Assembly (NCBI GenBank): GCA_019634385.1
Contig: JAHQVK010000170.1
Location: 1 to 64,000, forward strand
Source: Myxococcales bacterium
GTDB taxonomy: Bacteria; Myxococcota; Kuafuiibacteriia; Kuafuiibacteriales; Kuafuiibacteriaceae
Direction: 5' to 3'
DNA: 64,000 nucleotides
Shown here: one piece after another, positions 42,181 through 52,496 of the stretch
Layout: each line of letters opens with the position of its first letter
Numbering within the stretch: the first letter of the stretch is position 1
Translations under genes and position numbers: made by a program
Notes under the pieces: model-generated
The model's input: the letters and a program-made list of their open reading frames with translations, nothing else
Told to the model about the DNA's origin: nothing
The model's database searches: none

Positions 42181-42444
42181 CTGTAGACTATTGTCGAGTA
42201 TTTATGCCGGTTGGGCAAATGATTCTGGAGGGATCGTGGTGGCGCACACATGCCTTAGGTTCGGTCTCATTGTCTTCAGTTCATTACCTTTTGTGGTAGC
42301 GATTGCGTGGGAGCTATGTCGTGGGAAGACTGGAGTGAAACGTGGATGCAATAGCATCTTGTGCCTACATTAAATGCCTGGTTACTGAGCGGCAAAAAAC
42401 TAGATCATCCTAATGTGGTCTAGATTATGGCTATGTGATCTTGG

Positions 42445-43413
42445 TTATGGGAATGACGCACCAGGCTTGAGATGCCGCCCGCTCCCGCGGAGGTAGTCTT
42501 CCGCGGAAACCGCTTTTCGCCCCGGCGCTTGTAAAGCATCGATCTCTAGCCGGCCGAAGGTGGTTTGAATCTGTAGGGGGTTTAGACAATGCACGTGCCC
42601 CACTTTACCAACCGGTCCATCGCCATCAGGTACATCACGGCCGGAAAGGATTTTTAAGGGGCCTGTAGGCGTTGGAATAAAGGTTCCTGGCCAGGGAGAT
42701 AGGCCACGGATACGCGCAGCAAGAAGAGCGGCCGGTTGGTCAAACTGGAGGCTACCATCTGACTTTTGGATCAGGGGGGCGTAGGTGGCCGCTTGATGAT
42801 CCTGTTCGGCTATCTCTAAACCGGTGGTTTTGGCCAGTTGGATGCCTTCGATCAGGGTGTGAGCACCCATGTTAGCAAGACGTTCCATGAGTTGGCCCGT
42901 CGTTTCATCCGGACCAATTTCCGTGGTGTTCGAGAGGAGCATCGGGCCTTCGTCTAGGCCGGCTCGGAGCTGCATGATGGTGACTCCGGTATACTTCTCC
43001 TGGTTCAGGATCGCGTGTTGTATCGGTGACGCTCCCCGGTACTTTGGCAGTAGGGACGCATGGACATTCCACGTGTCCAGCTTTGGAGCGTTAAAAATGT
43101 CTGGGGGTAAGATGCGCCCGTAAGCCACGACTACGGCAAGGTCGATACCATCTACGGTCAGTTGTTGGGCTACCGCCCCGTCTTTGAGTTTCAGCGGTTG
43201 AGAAACTGGAATGCCCGCTGATTCCGCAAGCTGTTTGACCGGAGGCGAACCAACTTTTTTCCCCCGTCCTTTTGGTCGATCGGGCTGACAGTATACTCTG
43301 ACGAGTGTGTCTACCGAGTGGCTGATAAGCCGCTCCAGCACAACGCGGGCAATATCCGGAGTTCCAAAAAACGCAATACGCAGGGATTTTTTGGGGAATC
43401 TTAGGGTGTTCAG
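42445..43413 (-). CDS. fmt: methionyl-tRNA formyltransferase, probable CTG start at 43413
   Basis: Conserved LRIAFFGTPDIARVVLERL lies upstream of the called ATG 43341; in-frame CTG at 43413-43411 with GGAGG at 43425-43421. Confidence 0.85.
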   Translation of the reverse strand: MNTLRFPKKSLRIAFFGTPDIARVVLERLISHSVDTLVRVYCQPDRPKGRGKKVGSPPVKQLAESAGIPVSQPLKLKDGAVAQQLTVDGIDLAVVVAYGRILPPDIFNAPKLDTWNVHASLLPKYRGASPIQHAILNQEKYTGVTIMQLRAGLDEGPMLLSNTTEIGPDETTGQLMERLANMGAHTLIEGIQLAKTTGLEIAEQDHQAATYAPLIQKSDGSLQFDQPAALLAARIRGLSPWPGTFIPTPTGPLKILSGRDVPDGDGPVGKVGHVHCLNPLQIQTTFGRLEIDALQAPGRKAVSAEDYLRGSGRHLKPGASFP

Positions 43414-43946
43414 GCTGGGGCCTCCACAGATTTTCTCTTTAGGCGCTTTTTGACCATGGTCTGCTTGAGCCGAGAGAGTCTATCTACAAACAAGGTGCCT
43501 TCGAGATGGTCAATCTCGTGTTGTAAACAGACGGCCAGTAATTGTTCGGCCTCAATGCTTAAGGGTTCCCCTTCGCGATTGAGACCGGTGACAATCACTC
43601 GGGCTGAACGCTCTACCTCGTCAGTGTACCCAGGGACGGAAAGACAGCCTTCCTGCCAGGCAACGCACCCTTCAGAAGATTCCACCACGGGATTAACAAC
43701 GGCGATGGGCTGAACTGGGGGTAATGGCGCGATGCCTTCGGAGCCGGAGCGATCTCCGCAATCCAGTACAATCACCCGTTTGAGTACCCCCACTTGGGGG
43801 GCAGCGAGTCCCACGCCCTCAGCCTGATACATGGTCTCGAACATGTCGTCGATAAGGCGTCGTACCGAATCGTCGACGGAGGCTACCGTTTCCGCTCGAT
43901 TTTTCAGGCGCGGGTCGGGGTAGGTCAGTATGTCTAGCAGCGCCAT
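43410..43946 (-). CDS. def: peptide deformylase
   Basis: GVGLAAPQVG, EGCLSVPGY, QHEIDHLEGTLFVD. Confidence 0.97.
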   Translation of the reverse strand: MALLDILTYPDPRLKNRAETVASVDDSVRRLIDDMFETMYQAEGVGLAAPQVGVLKRVIVLDCGDRSGSEGIAPLPPVQPIAVVNPVVESSEGCVAWQEGCLSVPGYTDEVERSARVIVTGLNREGEPLSIEAEQLLAVCLQHEIDHLEGTLFVDRLSRLKQTMVKKRLKRKSVEAPA

Positions 43947-44101
43947 GTTAATGCCCTAGAATAGCACCAATGCGCCAAGCGGCAACTAGGAAGCGCGCTG
44001 ATAGCAGTTGTCATTCCAAAATTTTTTTCAGTAACCGTCACATTCGGCTCAGTCGTCCCAAAAATCTCTAGAGCTACAACCGTCACTGCCTTCCATTCGG
44101 C

Positions 44102-44149
44102 CTAAGGCCTGTCTTTAAACTCCGGACCGCGTGCTGACTTGTTTCCTAG
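44102..44149. repeat. Family B element, left-arm fragment
   Basis: ctaaggcctgtctttaaactccggaccgcgtgctgacttgtttcctag. Confidence 0.65.
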
Positions 44150-44217
44150 TCTTCCTCTTTAAGCTGACATTTAGCTTTTTGCGGCCGTTTGTTTCCAGTG
44201 CAGATATTCTGCTCCGT

Positions 44218-47200
44218 CTAAAAGATGGCATCCGTTCGGGGGGTGAGGTGGTGTTCATAGGCTGCCCGGAGTTCGGGTATAATCAGGATGTCCCTCGCTT
44301 CGTCTACACTGCGTAGGACTTCTCGTACTGTGGACTCGAGCTCAGTCTGTACCTGATCTGGGATCAGACTACGAACTCGCTGATGGGCTTCATCAATGGC
44401 TCGCCGGTTGGCAGAGCCATCGATACCGAGGATGCCAAAATAGTCCCGTGTACGTACCATTTCTGCAAGGTAGCGCACCCGTTCCTGCTGGTTGAGCTCA
44501 GCGAGTTCTGAGTCCAAGAGACCATGGCTGTGGTGGTGAGTGGGAGCTGTTGTAGGTTGAGCGGCTGGAGGCTCGGCAAGTGTGTTGGAAGCAGCATGCG
44601 GGACAGTTGAAGTTAAAGATGGTGCAACTGAGGTCTTAGCGGAGGCTGGTGAGGGTTGCGCACGCACTGAGACTGGGGGCCGTTTCGTCTCTGGTGTTGA
44701 AGGTGTTGATGATTCCTTGGGGCGGATGCGTTGAGCGGGGGCCAACGGGAGGGAGCGACTCGGACGAATGAGCTTAGGTAGGTCGACGGTGTCCAGGCTG
44801 ACTTGGGTACTTATAGAAGATGGATACTCTTTCTTGACCAAAGGACGCACCCGTTCAGCCAAGCCCTCATGAACCCAAACCAAGGCCCAAGCCAATGCTC
44901 TCGCAACCGGGATGCCTGACAAGCGAGCCGCCTCGTCCAAACTTCTGGCGCCGTCGAGGAGTTCGAGAATCGGAGCGGCTAAGGGCGGAACAAAGTGCTC
45001 ACTGCCGGTGATGACCCGGATTGTATTTGAGCCTAACGCGAGCGCTTGTTCGAGCTCCGGTTGACTGGAGGCTCGAGGTAGCAGCTCCACCAACCATTCA
45101 CGAAGGTTGCGTGGTTGCGCGACCAAGTCATCTGCTCCGAGATTGTTGTTCGACGACTCAAATTGCCAGGCACCCCGATGTTGTAAGAATCGGACCAAGC
45201 CATCTTCTAGATGGCGAGTTGGTAGGATCTGGGCGTCATCGGTGTTGAGTATATTTCGAGCGGCCAGTTTGCGGGTAAGGGCGCGGGGTGATCGAAACGG
45301 AGCCAGTGTTAAGTCCCGTGCCTGACTCTCCGAGATTCGCCCCATATCAGCCATAAACCGGATGAAGCTGGTCATGACTGTGTTGCCGACTAAGCCTCGG
45401 GGTTCACCGTGAGCGACGAGCACTCCTGTATTCCGACCGAACCGAATTACGCCGGTTGAGCGCTGGGCTCGGCTGCGAAGGAGTAGCTCTACGAGGTTGT
45501 TTAGATGGTGAACCTGACCACTTTTCGGTAGCAGTTGAGAGGGGCGGAGGATGCCCAGGGCGAGAGTTGTAGAGAGTCGGCGAGGAGGTGGTTTCTCGAT
45601 TGTCGAAGTGGTCGCAGATAACTCGTGGTCGTCAAGCACGAGATCAGAGGCTACATTCGGGTGAAAGCGGTTGGCGCCTGTCATTGGCGGAAGGGATGGA
45701 GCTGTCTGATGGGGAGTGACGAGAGCGTCTTCGACAAACTCGAGCACAAATACGTCTGGGCGGTCTGGTAGCGGGCTTTCGTAGACCTCTTCTGAGTTGG
45801 GCGTGGGGGCAACATCCGGTGCTCCGGCGTTGAGTCCGTCCGGTTCCAGATTCGCGTGCGGCTGTTCAGAGTTGGGCGTGGACACTGGAGTCTTAAACAC
45901 CGGCGTGTTGAGTTGTTCCGGATGCGGGTTTTCAGGCGCTTCATCTGAATTAGATGCTTGCGGGGTGTCGGGTCCTGGGGACCCGAGCTTTTCCGGTTGC
46001 TCGGTACTGGCGTTCTCGAAGGAGGTGCTTTGCGATACCTCGTTCAGTGCTGGCCAGTCAGGGGTATCAGTCGCTGTGGGTGGTGGTTCGCTGGAGAGCG
46101 GAGATAAATTAGCAACGCTTTGTCTGCGATTGGTGATCGCTGGTGGTTGAAAGGCCAGTGCTTCAAGTCGTTGCTGGGCTTCCTGATCGTGGGGTGAGAA
46201 GCTCAACACGTGTCTATAGAGCGCTCTGGCTGCGTCAGGCATATTGCTGGCTAGGTAGAGCTCAGCGGCAATGCGGTAAGCATCTTGCGCGGCGAGGTGA
46301 GCTCCCGCGACTTCGTATTCTTCGGCTTGTTGAACCATTGTTGAAGCTTGCGAGAGTATGGAGGCCAGAGGAGTAGCGGCTTTCTTATTTTGAGGGTGTT
46401 TCAGCCAAAGGGTGGGTTCTTCATCCTCAAAAAGCCCAACTTCATCCGGAGAATTACTCACTGGGAGTAGCGGCGACAACTGGTTCGACCCTAGGGAGTT
46501 GTCGTCCTGTATAAAGGTTCTAAGAGCTTGGTAACTTTCTTCCGAGATTGATGGCATCGGTTGGGAAGTGGGTATTCTGGCGGAGATGGTGGCGGTTTCC
46601 ACCGCCGCCATCGGAAATTGCACATCGCGTGATTGGGGGGCGGACGCGGTTATACCGTCTGGTGTTAGCTCTTGGCCGATAGGCCGCGAATGGGTGAGTT
46701 CCGAGGTGTCTTCATCGGCCGGCCCCGCAACGAAAGCATTGGCCGCTTCATCAATGCGAAGGTCGTCAAGAGGATCGTCCTGTTCTGAAGCTGCAAATTC
46801 AAAAAGGAGGTCTGAGAGCTTGGCGTCGTCGGTAACCGTTTGCTGATCCCGGAGTCGTTCCAATTCGGGTACCTGTGGACCTTCATGCTTGTCCAAGAAT
46901 CCCTCCAGTTCAGGCATAGATAGCGGGGGGGGAGAAGCGTGAGGTGGACGACGAGTTCCATGTTTGGCCCAAGCTTGCGCGCGGCCAGCGAGGTATTGGA
47001 AGTCGCAAGGGAGTCGAAAAAAGTAGTCACCACCGTGAGCTAGGGCCTCGCTTGTGGATCGGATGGACGACCCTTCCTTACCGTAACCAAAGAACAATAT
47101 GGGTACCTGATGAACTGATGATGCGCGTAGGATGTGGACAATTTCATGGTGGGGTTCACCGTTTCCGTCCACGGAGAGTAGAACCGCGCTGATGGTGTTC

Positions 47201-47331
47201 TTCCGGCAGCAATAGACCACTTCTTCGCGATTGCTTGCGAACAGAGGTTGTAGCTGGTGACTGCGAAGTGCGTCATCAAGCGCCTCAAGAGCTTTGGTTC
47301 CAAAGTCCACCACTAGGATGTTCGTGTCCAC
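44218..47331 (-). CDS. large regulator: REC-like N-terminus, TPR-like segment, DUF4388/PATAN-like domain, C-terminal J-like domain
   Basis: NILVVDFGTKALEALDDAL...; NLVELLLRSRAQRSTGVIRFGRNTGVLVAHGEPRGLVGN; RDYFGILGIDGSANRRAIDEAHQRV...LRAAYEHHL; long PTS-rich linkers. Confidence 0.75.
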   Translation of the reverse strand: MDTNILVVDFGTKALEALDDALRSHQLQPLFASNREEVVYCCRKNTISAVLLSVDGNGEPHHEIVHILRASSVHQVPILFFGYGKEGSSIRSTSEALAHGGDYFFRLPCDFQYLAGRAQAWAKHGTRRPPHASPPPLSMPELEGFLDKHEGPQVPELERLRDQQTVTDDAKLSDLLFEFAASEQDDPLDDLRIDEAANAFVAGPADEDTSELTHSRPIGQELTPDGITASAPQSRDVQFPMAAVETATISARIPTSQPMPSISEESYQALRTFIQDDNSLGSNQLSPLLPVSNSPDEVGLFEDEEPTLWLKHPQNKKAATPLASILSQASTMVQQAEEYEVAGAHLAAQDAYRIAAELYLASNMPDAARALYRHVLSFSPHDQEAQQRLEALAFQPPAITNRRQSVANLSPLSSEPPPTATDTPDWPALNEVSQSTSFENASTEQPEKLGSPGPDTPQASNSDEAPENPHPEQLNTPVFKTPVSTPNSEQPHANLEPDGLNAGAPDVAPTPNSEEVYESPLPDRPDVFVLEFVEDALVTPHQTAPSLPPMTGANRFHPNVASDLVLDDHELSATTSTIEKPPPRRLSTTLALGILRPSQLLPKSGQVHHLNNLVELLLRSRAQRSTGVIRFGRNTGVLVAHGEPRGLVGNTVMTSFIRFMADMGRISESQARDLTLAPFRSPRALTRKLAARNILNTDDAQILPTRHLEDGLVRFLQHRGAWQFESSNNNLGADDLVAQPRNLREWLVELLPRASSQPELEQALALGSNTIRVITGSEHFVPPLAAPILELLDGARSLDEAARLSGIPVARALAWALVWVHEGLAERVRPLVKKEYPSSISTQVSLDTVDLPKLIRPSRSLPLAPAQRIRPKESSTPSTPETKRPPVSVRAQPSPASAKTSVAPSLTSTVPHAASNTLAEPPAAQPTTAPTHHHSHGLLDSELAELNQQERVRYLAEMVRTRDYFGILGIDGSANRRAIDEAHQRVRSLIPDQVQTELESTVREVLRSVDEARDILIIPELRAAYEHHLTPRTDAIF

Positions 47332-47715
47332 GACAGGTACTCAACAGTAGGGAGCCGTACACCTATCCCTTTCTGAGCAATTGCGAGCTCAAATACACGA
47401 AAGACAAGGTTTTTTGCGTTAACGAGACCGCTTGCTGCAAAGACTGAGCGATGATTATGAGACTTTCCCGGACAGCCCTACTCCGCACCACCAATGCAGT
47501 TTGATCGCCTTGTTGTACTGGCTAACTAGCTTCTTACTGAAAGAGGTTCCGGCCAGACACCAGCTTTGAGTCGCGTGGTACTCCTGGCGGAGCTTTGTTA
47601 GAAGGTTCGGTGGGGGGTAGCTGAAGCTGACAGATCACCGATCAAGGTGGACCTTTCTTTGATCACCAGACGTATGGGTCAATTTAGGGATGAGTTAACG
47701 ATCACGCCCGACATG

Positions 47716-47749
47716 AAAAAACACGCCCGCTAGATCAACCGGCTGCTAG
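47716..47749. repeat. Family A terminus (solo end), possibly next to a family B end remnant
   Basis: aaaaaacacgcccgctagatcaaccggctgctag. Confidence 0.6.
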
Positions 47750-49032
47750 TAGGTTCGGCTGATAAACCAGAGCAGGCCCAGGAAGAGGGTTGCGGTGAGG
47801 GTGATGACCGTTGTGTATAGTCTGTCGGCTGGGTTCCAGCGGCAGCCGAAAAGTGCTCGAGATGGGATGGAGGAGGGTGAACGTTGGGGGAATTGGGCCT
47901 CCTCGAATCGCGGCCGGGACCGAGCCGCTCTGGTTAGTGGTGCGTTTAAGGAGTGGGGACGACCATTGCTTGTTGTGGCTCTTCGACGCTTTTGGAGGGT
48001 GCCCTGGAGGCTTGGTGCTCGAGCAAGAAGCTTCAGTTCGTCAGCGGGAAGGACAATCGTTTGGCCGTACAACTCTCCTTCGTTGTGTTGCATCACCTCA
48101 TGACGACGCTCTACAATGGTTGGCCAAGTTTGGTGAACAACCTCCGCAATGGCTTGGGTCGTCAGTCGCAGCTCCCTCGTTGCTCGGAAGCTGCCCAGGG
48201 CTCGTTCGAATTGACGGGCTGAGCGGTGACGAGCGCTGACATTCGGACTTAGGGCCTTCTCGATGATAGCAATCAGGCCGGGATCAGCGTTGGGAATCCG
48301 CAGTCCGATGGGCTCGTAGTCACCCGATGCAACCCGGTACAATAGGGTGGCGATGGTCTCTTGAGGGTAGAGACACTCTCCAGAAACCATCTCAAAGAGC
48401 GTCGCGCCGAGGGCGAAGATGTCAGCACGAGCATCGGTAGGATCTCCTCGGGCTTGTTCCGGTGCTAGCGAGCGGGGTCGGCCGCGTATAATGCCCGGCT
48501 GAGTTAGATCTTGTCCGTTGAGCTTGGCGAGTCCGAAGTCTACCAATTTGGGAACTCCGTCGTGACCAATCAGTACGTTCTCAGGAGCGACGTCTCGATG
48601 TACAATACCGAGCGGTGTACCATCAGGCTGGCATCTCTCATGAGCGTGCGCTAGCCCTTGCGCGATCTGCATCGCTAATCCGCAGGCCACGTTCAGCGGT
48701 AGTCGGGCAGATCGGCTTTTGTATGCCTCCAGAATCTCCGCAAGGGTGGGGCCGGCAACCAATTCCATTACGAGAAATAGTTCGTTTTTAGCTTTGCCGA
48801 CGTCGATGACCTCCACGATGTTGTGGTGCTCGAGGGTGGAAGCAACAAGCATCTCGCGGAGAAATAATGGAAGGAGGTTTTCGTCCGTCGCGTTTTGCTC
48901 CATCATCCGCTTGACCGCTACGGTGCGGCTGATATCGGGGGCGCTGGCCTCGTACACTTCACCCATACCTCCAGCGGCGATCAGACGGTGTAGATGATAT
49001 ATCCGGTCGGTTGATCGCGCGCGGAGGACCAC
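47746..49032 (-). CDS. Ser/Thr protein kinase with C-terminal TM helix
   Basis: AAGGMGEVYEA, IVHRDVAPENVLIG, VDFGLAKL; C-terminal VITLTATLFLGLLWFI. Confidence 0.93.
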   Translation of the reverse strand: MVLRARSTDRIYHLHRLIAAGGMGEVYEASAPDISRTVAVKRMMEQNATDENLLPLFLREMLVASTLEHHNIVEVIDVGKAKNELFLVMELVAGPTLAEILEAYKSRSARLPLNVACGLAMQIAQGLAHAHERCQPDGTPLGIVHRDVAPENVLIGHDGVPKLVDFGLAKLNGQDLTQPGIIRGRPRSLAPEQARGDPTDARADIFALGATLFEMVSGECLYPQETIATLLYRVASGDYEPIGLRIPNADPGLIAIIEKALSPNVSARHRSARQFERALGSFRATRELRLTTQAIAEVVHQTWPTIVERRHEVMQHNEGELYGQTIVLPADELKLLARAPSLQGTLQKRRRATTSNGRPHSLNAPLTRAARSRPRFEEAQFPQRSPSSIPSRALFGCRWNPADRLYTTVITLTATLFLGLLWFISRTY

Positions 49033-49223
49033 GGGAGGAAGCTATCATGAATCTACGGACACGATGATGACCATGATTGGTGGCCGTCTCCGGGAGGGAC
49101 GAGCGGCGAGAGTTTGCGCGTGCTCGGATTAGTCACCTGTTTGAGTGGGATACACTTATCATCTGAGGGGTTGCGGTTAGACATTCGGCTTATCTAGGTT
49201 AAGAGTGGCAAACCTAGCACTTC

Positions 49224-51020
49224 ATGCGACCGATCGATGGTAATACCCACGGCCTAAAAGCCCGCCAACTTCAACGCCTTGAGGCTACTTTCCGCCGTCG
49301 TGTCAAAGGGGAACTGCTTGTCACGACCGAGCTCACCCGACATCTCTGTGACCTGAGTCGCGAAATCAATCGCCAGATCGGTGTGCTGCTCGATCGGAGT
49401 GGGCTCATCCAACGAGTGGTTGTTGGTGAGCCGTCTCGGCTCTATCTCCCTGATATAGGTCGCGTCCGAGGGGGACGTAGCCGCTTTAGAGGCCTGCGCT
49501 TGCTCCGCACGGAGCTTCGCGCTCAAGGCCTCACACGGGAGGATCTAGCGGACCTTAACAAGCTGCGTTTAGACGCGGTGTTAGTCCTTGAGGTCGATCC
49601 GGTGGGTCACGCTGGTTACGTCCACTGGGCTCATTTGGTGCCTAATAACCGAGAGCGCACGGTCACGCCCACGCAAGAGAGTTTCCGCAGCGTACACGAA
49701 CTCCCACCGGATGCGATGGCTCTGGTTCGTGCTGCTGAGCAAGAAATGGGGCGCCTGTTTGCTGGGGATGCGCTTGATGTTGAGCGGGATGCCGCGGTGC
49801 TCGTGGGTGTATGGCCAACCGGACCGAAAGCTCGTCGGGAGGCTGAGGCCTCGATGGCGGAGCTTTCGGAGTTAGCTCGCACCGCCAACGTTCGGGTGTT
49901 GAATGAGGTGATTCAAATCCGCAAGCAGGTGGATCCCAAGACCGTCCTGGGGATGGGCAAGCTTGAAGAGCTCACGTTGCAGGCTCTGGAGTTAGGGGCG
50001 GAAGTCCTTATTTTTGACCGTAATCTCTCCCCATCTCAGCTGAGAGCGATCACCAACGAGACGGACCTCAAGGTGCTTGATCGTACTCAACTTATCCTCG
50101 ATATTTTCGCCCAGCACGCAAAGAGTCGAGATGGGAAGCTTCAGGTTGAGCTTGCCCAGTTGAAGTACGCTTTGCCCCGCTTGATCGACCGATCTACCGC
50201 GATGTCTCGGTTGACCGGGGGAATCGGTGGGGTTGGGCCGGGCGAAACAAAACTTGAAATCCACCGACGTCGGGCGCGCGAACGTATTCATCGGCTGGAA
50301 CAAGACATTGCCAAGCTGAGTGTCCACCGTTCAGTGCGTCGCAAACGACGAGAATCGTTCAGAGTACCCGTAGTGTCGATCGTGGGCTACACCAATGCCG
50401 GTAAATCGACCTTACTAAACGCCCTGACTCATTCCGAAGTCCTAGCGGAGAACAAGCTGTTTGCCACCTTGGACACTACGACCCGACGCTTACGGTTTCC
50501 GGAAGAGCGGGAGATTGTTCTGACCGATACCGTTGGCTTTATTCGTGATTTGCCGCAGGATTTGCTGAATGCCTTCAAGGCGACCCTTGAAGAACTGGAA
50601 GAATCGGACCTGATTCTTCATGTCATCGATGCTTCGGACCCGCAGGTTGATCAGAAGCGCCAAGCAGTTGAAGGCATTTTGGCTGAGCTTGCCCTCGAGG
50701 GTCTCGACCGGTTGGTTGTCGTAAACAAGATCGATGAGACACCAAAACCGATGGTGTCTGCGCTGAAGAAGGTGACTCGAGGGGTTGCGGTGAGTGCTCT
50801 TCAGCGAGAGGGTTTTGATCTGTTGCTGAAGCAGATCGAACGTCACTTATTTGAGGGGCTAAAGGTGCAGCCGCCCACGGAACAGTCGGCTCGTGATTGG
50901 CTTTATCGCAACCGCCTTTCTCACTTTGGTGGGGATGAGACTTCGTTTGGTGGTGGGGATGAGACCTCGAAGTTTCCGGCTGCTAACGAAGGGCTTGCGC
51001 CGACCAGTGAAGTCCGGTGA
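49224..51020 (+). CDS. hflX: GTPase HflX
   Basis: GPGETKLEIHRRRARERI, VGYTNAGKSTLLNAL, DTVGFIRDLP, VNKID. Confidence 0.95.
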   Translation: MRPIDGNTHGLKARQLQRLEATFRRRVKGELLVTTELTRHLCDLSREINRQIGVLLDRSGLIQRVVVGEPSRLYLPDIGRVRGGRSRFRGLRLLRTELRAQGLTREDLADLNKLRLDAVLVLEVDPVGHAGYVHWAHLVPNNRERTVTPTQESFRSVHELPPDAMALVRAAEQEMGRLFAGDALDVERDAAVLVGVWPTGPKARREAEASMAELSELARTANVRVLNEVIQIRKQVDPKTVLGMGKLEELTLQALELGAEVLIFDRNLSPSQLRAITNETDLKVLDRTQLILDIFAQHAKSRDGKLQVELAQLKYALPRLIDRSTAMSRLTGGIGGVGPGETKLEIHRRRARERIHRLEQDIAKLSVHRSVRRKRRESFRVPVVSIVGYTNAGKSTLLNALTHSEVLAENKLFATLDTTTRRLRFPEEREIVLTDTVGFIRDLPQDLLNAFKATLEELEESDLILHVIDASDPQVDQKRQAVEGILAELALEGLDRLVVVNKIDETPKPMVSALKKVTRGVAVSALQREGFDLLLKQIERHLFEGLKVQPPTEQSARDWLYRNRLSHFGGDETSFGGGDETSKFPAANEGLAPTSEVR

Positions 51021-51059
51021 CTTCGAGAACCAATGGGCATGGAGACGGTGGGAGGGGTG

Positions 51060-52253
51060 TCATTCCGGAGCTAGACCCGCCCAGTCTCTCCAAGCTTGGG
51101 CGATCTCTGCTTGGGCATTGGCTCGAGTGGGATTGCCAAAACTTTGCCCGGTGATGTGCTCAAGAATGGCGATGACTCGTTGTCCTAAAGTGTTGGAAAT
51201 GATTCTTCGCTGACCCACACGGGTGTTTCGAATGGCTAGGGCATCGGTACTGGCCGCGTATTCCGCGAGTAGGGGAGCGATCATCTGTCCTTCACCGACA
51301 AGTTTCTCCACCGCTCGGACGACCAAGTGACCATCGTTGTCTTTAAGATTTTCTACTGCGGCTTGCACAGTCGCGATGAGTACATCGGAGAGAGTAGAAC
51401 GGCGGACCCGGTTTCCAGACTTCTTGTGTTGACGAAGGTCACTAAGAACATTCGGCTTTCGGCCGACTCTGATCGCGATGACCAGCGAGTTGCGGGTCAT
51501 AACCCGAATCTCCCGAGGTTGGATACCTACGAGGACCGCGCCGCGGGGTAGAAGATCGCCGATCGCATAGGAGCGTACTTCTCCACTTAATTGGTCCTCG
51601 ATCAGTGCTCGTCGGTTTTCCCAGGCCATACGTGATTTGCGGGTGCGTTGAAGCCTCAGCTGCAGGTTGGCAGGAGGAGCATCGACAGCGAAGTCTTTCT
51701 GGATCTCAGGTGGTACGGCTGGGCGACCTGGTTGAGCAAGAACTGGCTTGGGAGTCACAGGCACTGCGACCGGAGGCTTGCCGAGGCTGACCGATGCGAG
51801 GGTGTTTCTAGATTTGTTTGGTGCGGTCTTGATTGTTGTTCTCGTCTGGGCTGGCGCAGGGCGGTTAGCAGTTGGCTTCTGCCTTACTAGAGAAATGTTT
51901 GCGACTTTGGATGGAGTGCCTGACCTCCTTGCTGTGGATACTGATGGGTTGTTGGGCTCCGAGATAAATTTGGGCTCCGAGATTAGCGGCTGGGGATCTG
52001 TGGTACAATCAGCGCCGAGGGGCCTCGGACTCACATTGCTCGGTGAGGTTTCGGCGGTGGCCGTCAGATGGATGGTGATACGTTGAGGTTCCCGACTACA
52101 TTGCGCATTGAGTAAAACGACAAACCCCATCAAGGCGAACCAACGATTCATGATTTCTTGTCCTTGGGTACGTGCACCTCGCCGGTGGCAGGCGCATAGA
52201 CCACGTGAGTATCCTCGACGGTAATGCACGGAGAGACCAGCACTGATCCTCAT
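51060..52253 (-). CDS. hypothetical secreted/lipoprotein
   Basis: Internal FALMGFVVLLNAQCS lipoprotein-like signal; Pro-rich middle; real start probably internal (MNRWFALMG). Confidence 0.6.
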   Translation of the reverse strand: MRISAGLSVHYRRGYSRGLCACHRRGARTQGQEIMNRWFALMGFVVLLNAQCSREPQRITIHLTATAETSPSNVSPRPLGADCTTDPQPLISEPKFISEPNNPSVSTARRSGTPSKVANISLVRQKPTANRPAPAQTRTTIKTAPNKSRNTLASVSLGKPPVAVPVTPKPVLAQPGRPAVPPEIQKDFAVDAPPANLQLRLQRTRKSRMAWENRRALIEDQLSGEVRSYAIGDLLPRGAVLVGIQPREIRVMTRNSLVIAIRVGRKPNVLSDLRQHKKSGNRVRRSTLSDVLIATVQAAVENLKDNDGHLVVRAVEKLVGEGQMIAPLLAEYAASTDALAIRNTRVGQRRIISNTLGQRVIAILEHITGQSFGNPTRANAQAEIAQAWRDWAGLAPE

Positions 52254-52436
52254 TGCTACGCAAAAGGTGCTGCTCTACGGTCTAGTGGCAGGGGAATGTG
52301 CCTGAAGAATGGGGATCACGCGGCGCTAGAGCGTGTTTTTAAGGTTGGCTGTGGTCTTTTTGCCCGCCCCCCACTTCAAAGGCCTACGTCGTCCTCTCGG
52401 TGCGTGGGCCTCTCGAGTAGTCACAGATTCAGTACA

Positions 52437-52496
52437 TTAGGGTGTGTGTCTTTAACCTCCGGACCGCGTTCTGACGCGGGATACGGCATGCTCTAG
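52437..52496. repeat. Family B element, internally deleted (60 bp)
   Basis: ttagggtgtgtgtctttaacctccggaccgcgttctgacgcgggatacggcatgctctag. Confidence 0.7.

Noticed and set aside
45797-46150. 117-aa Gly/Ser/Cys-rich antisense ORF
   Set aside because: Antisense to the Pro/Ser/Thr-rich linker of the 1037-aa regulator; open frame explained by linker composition.
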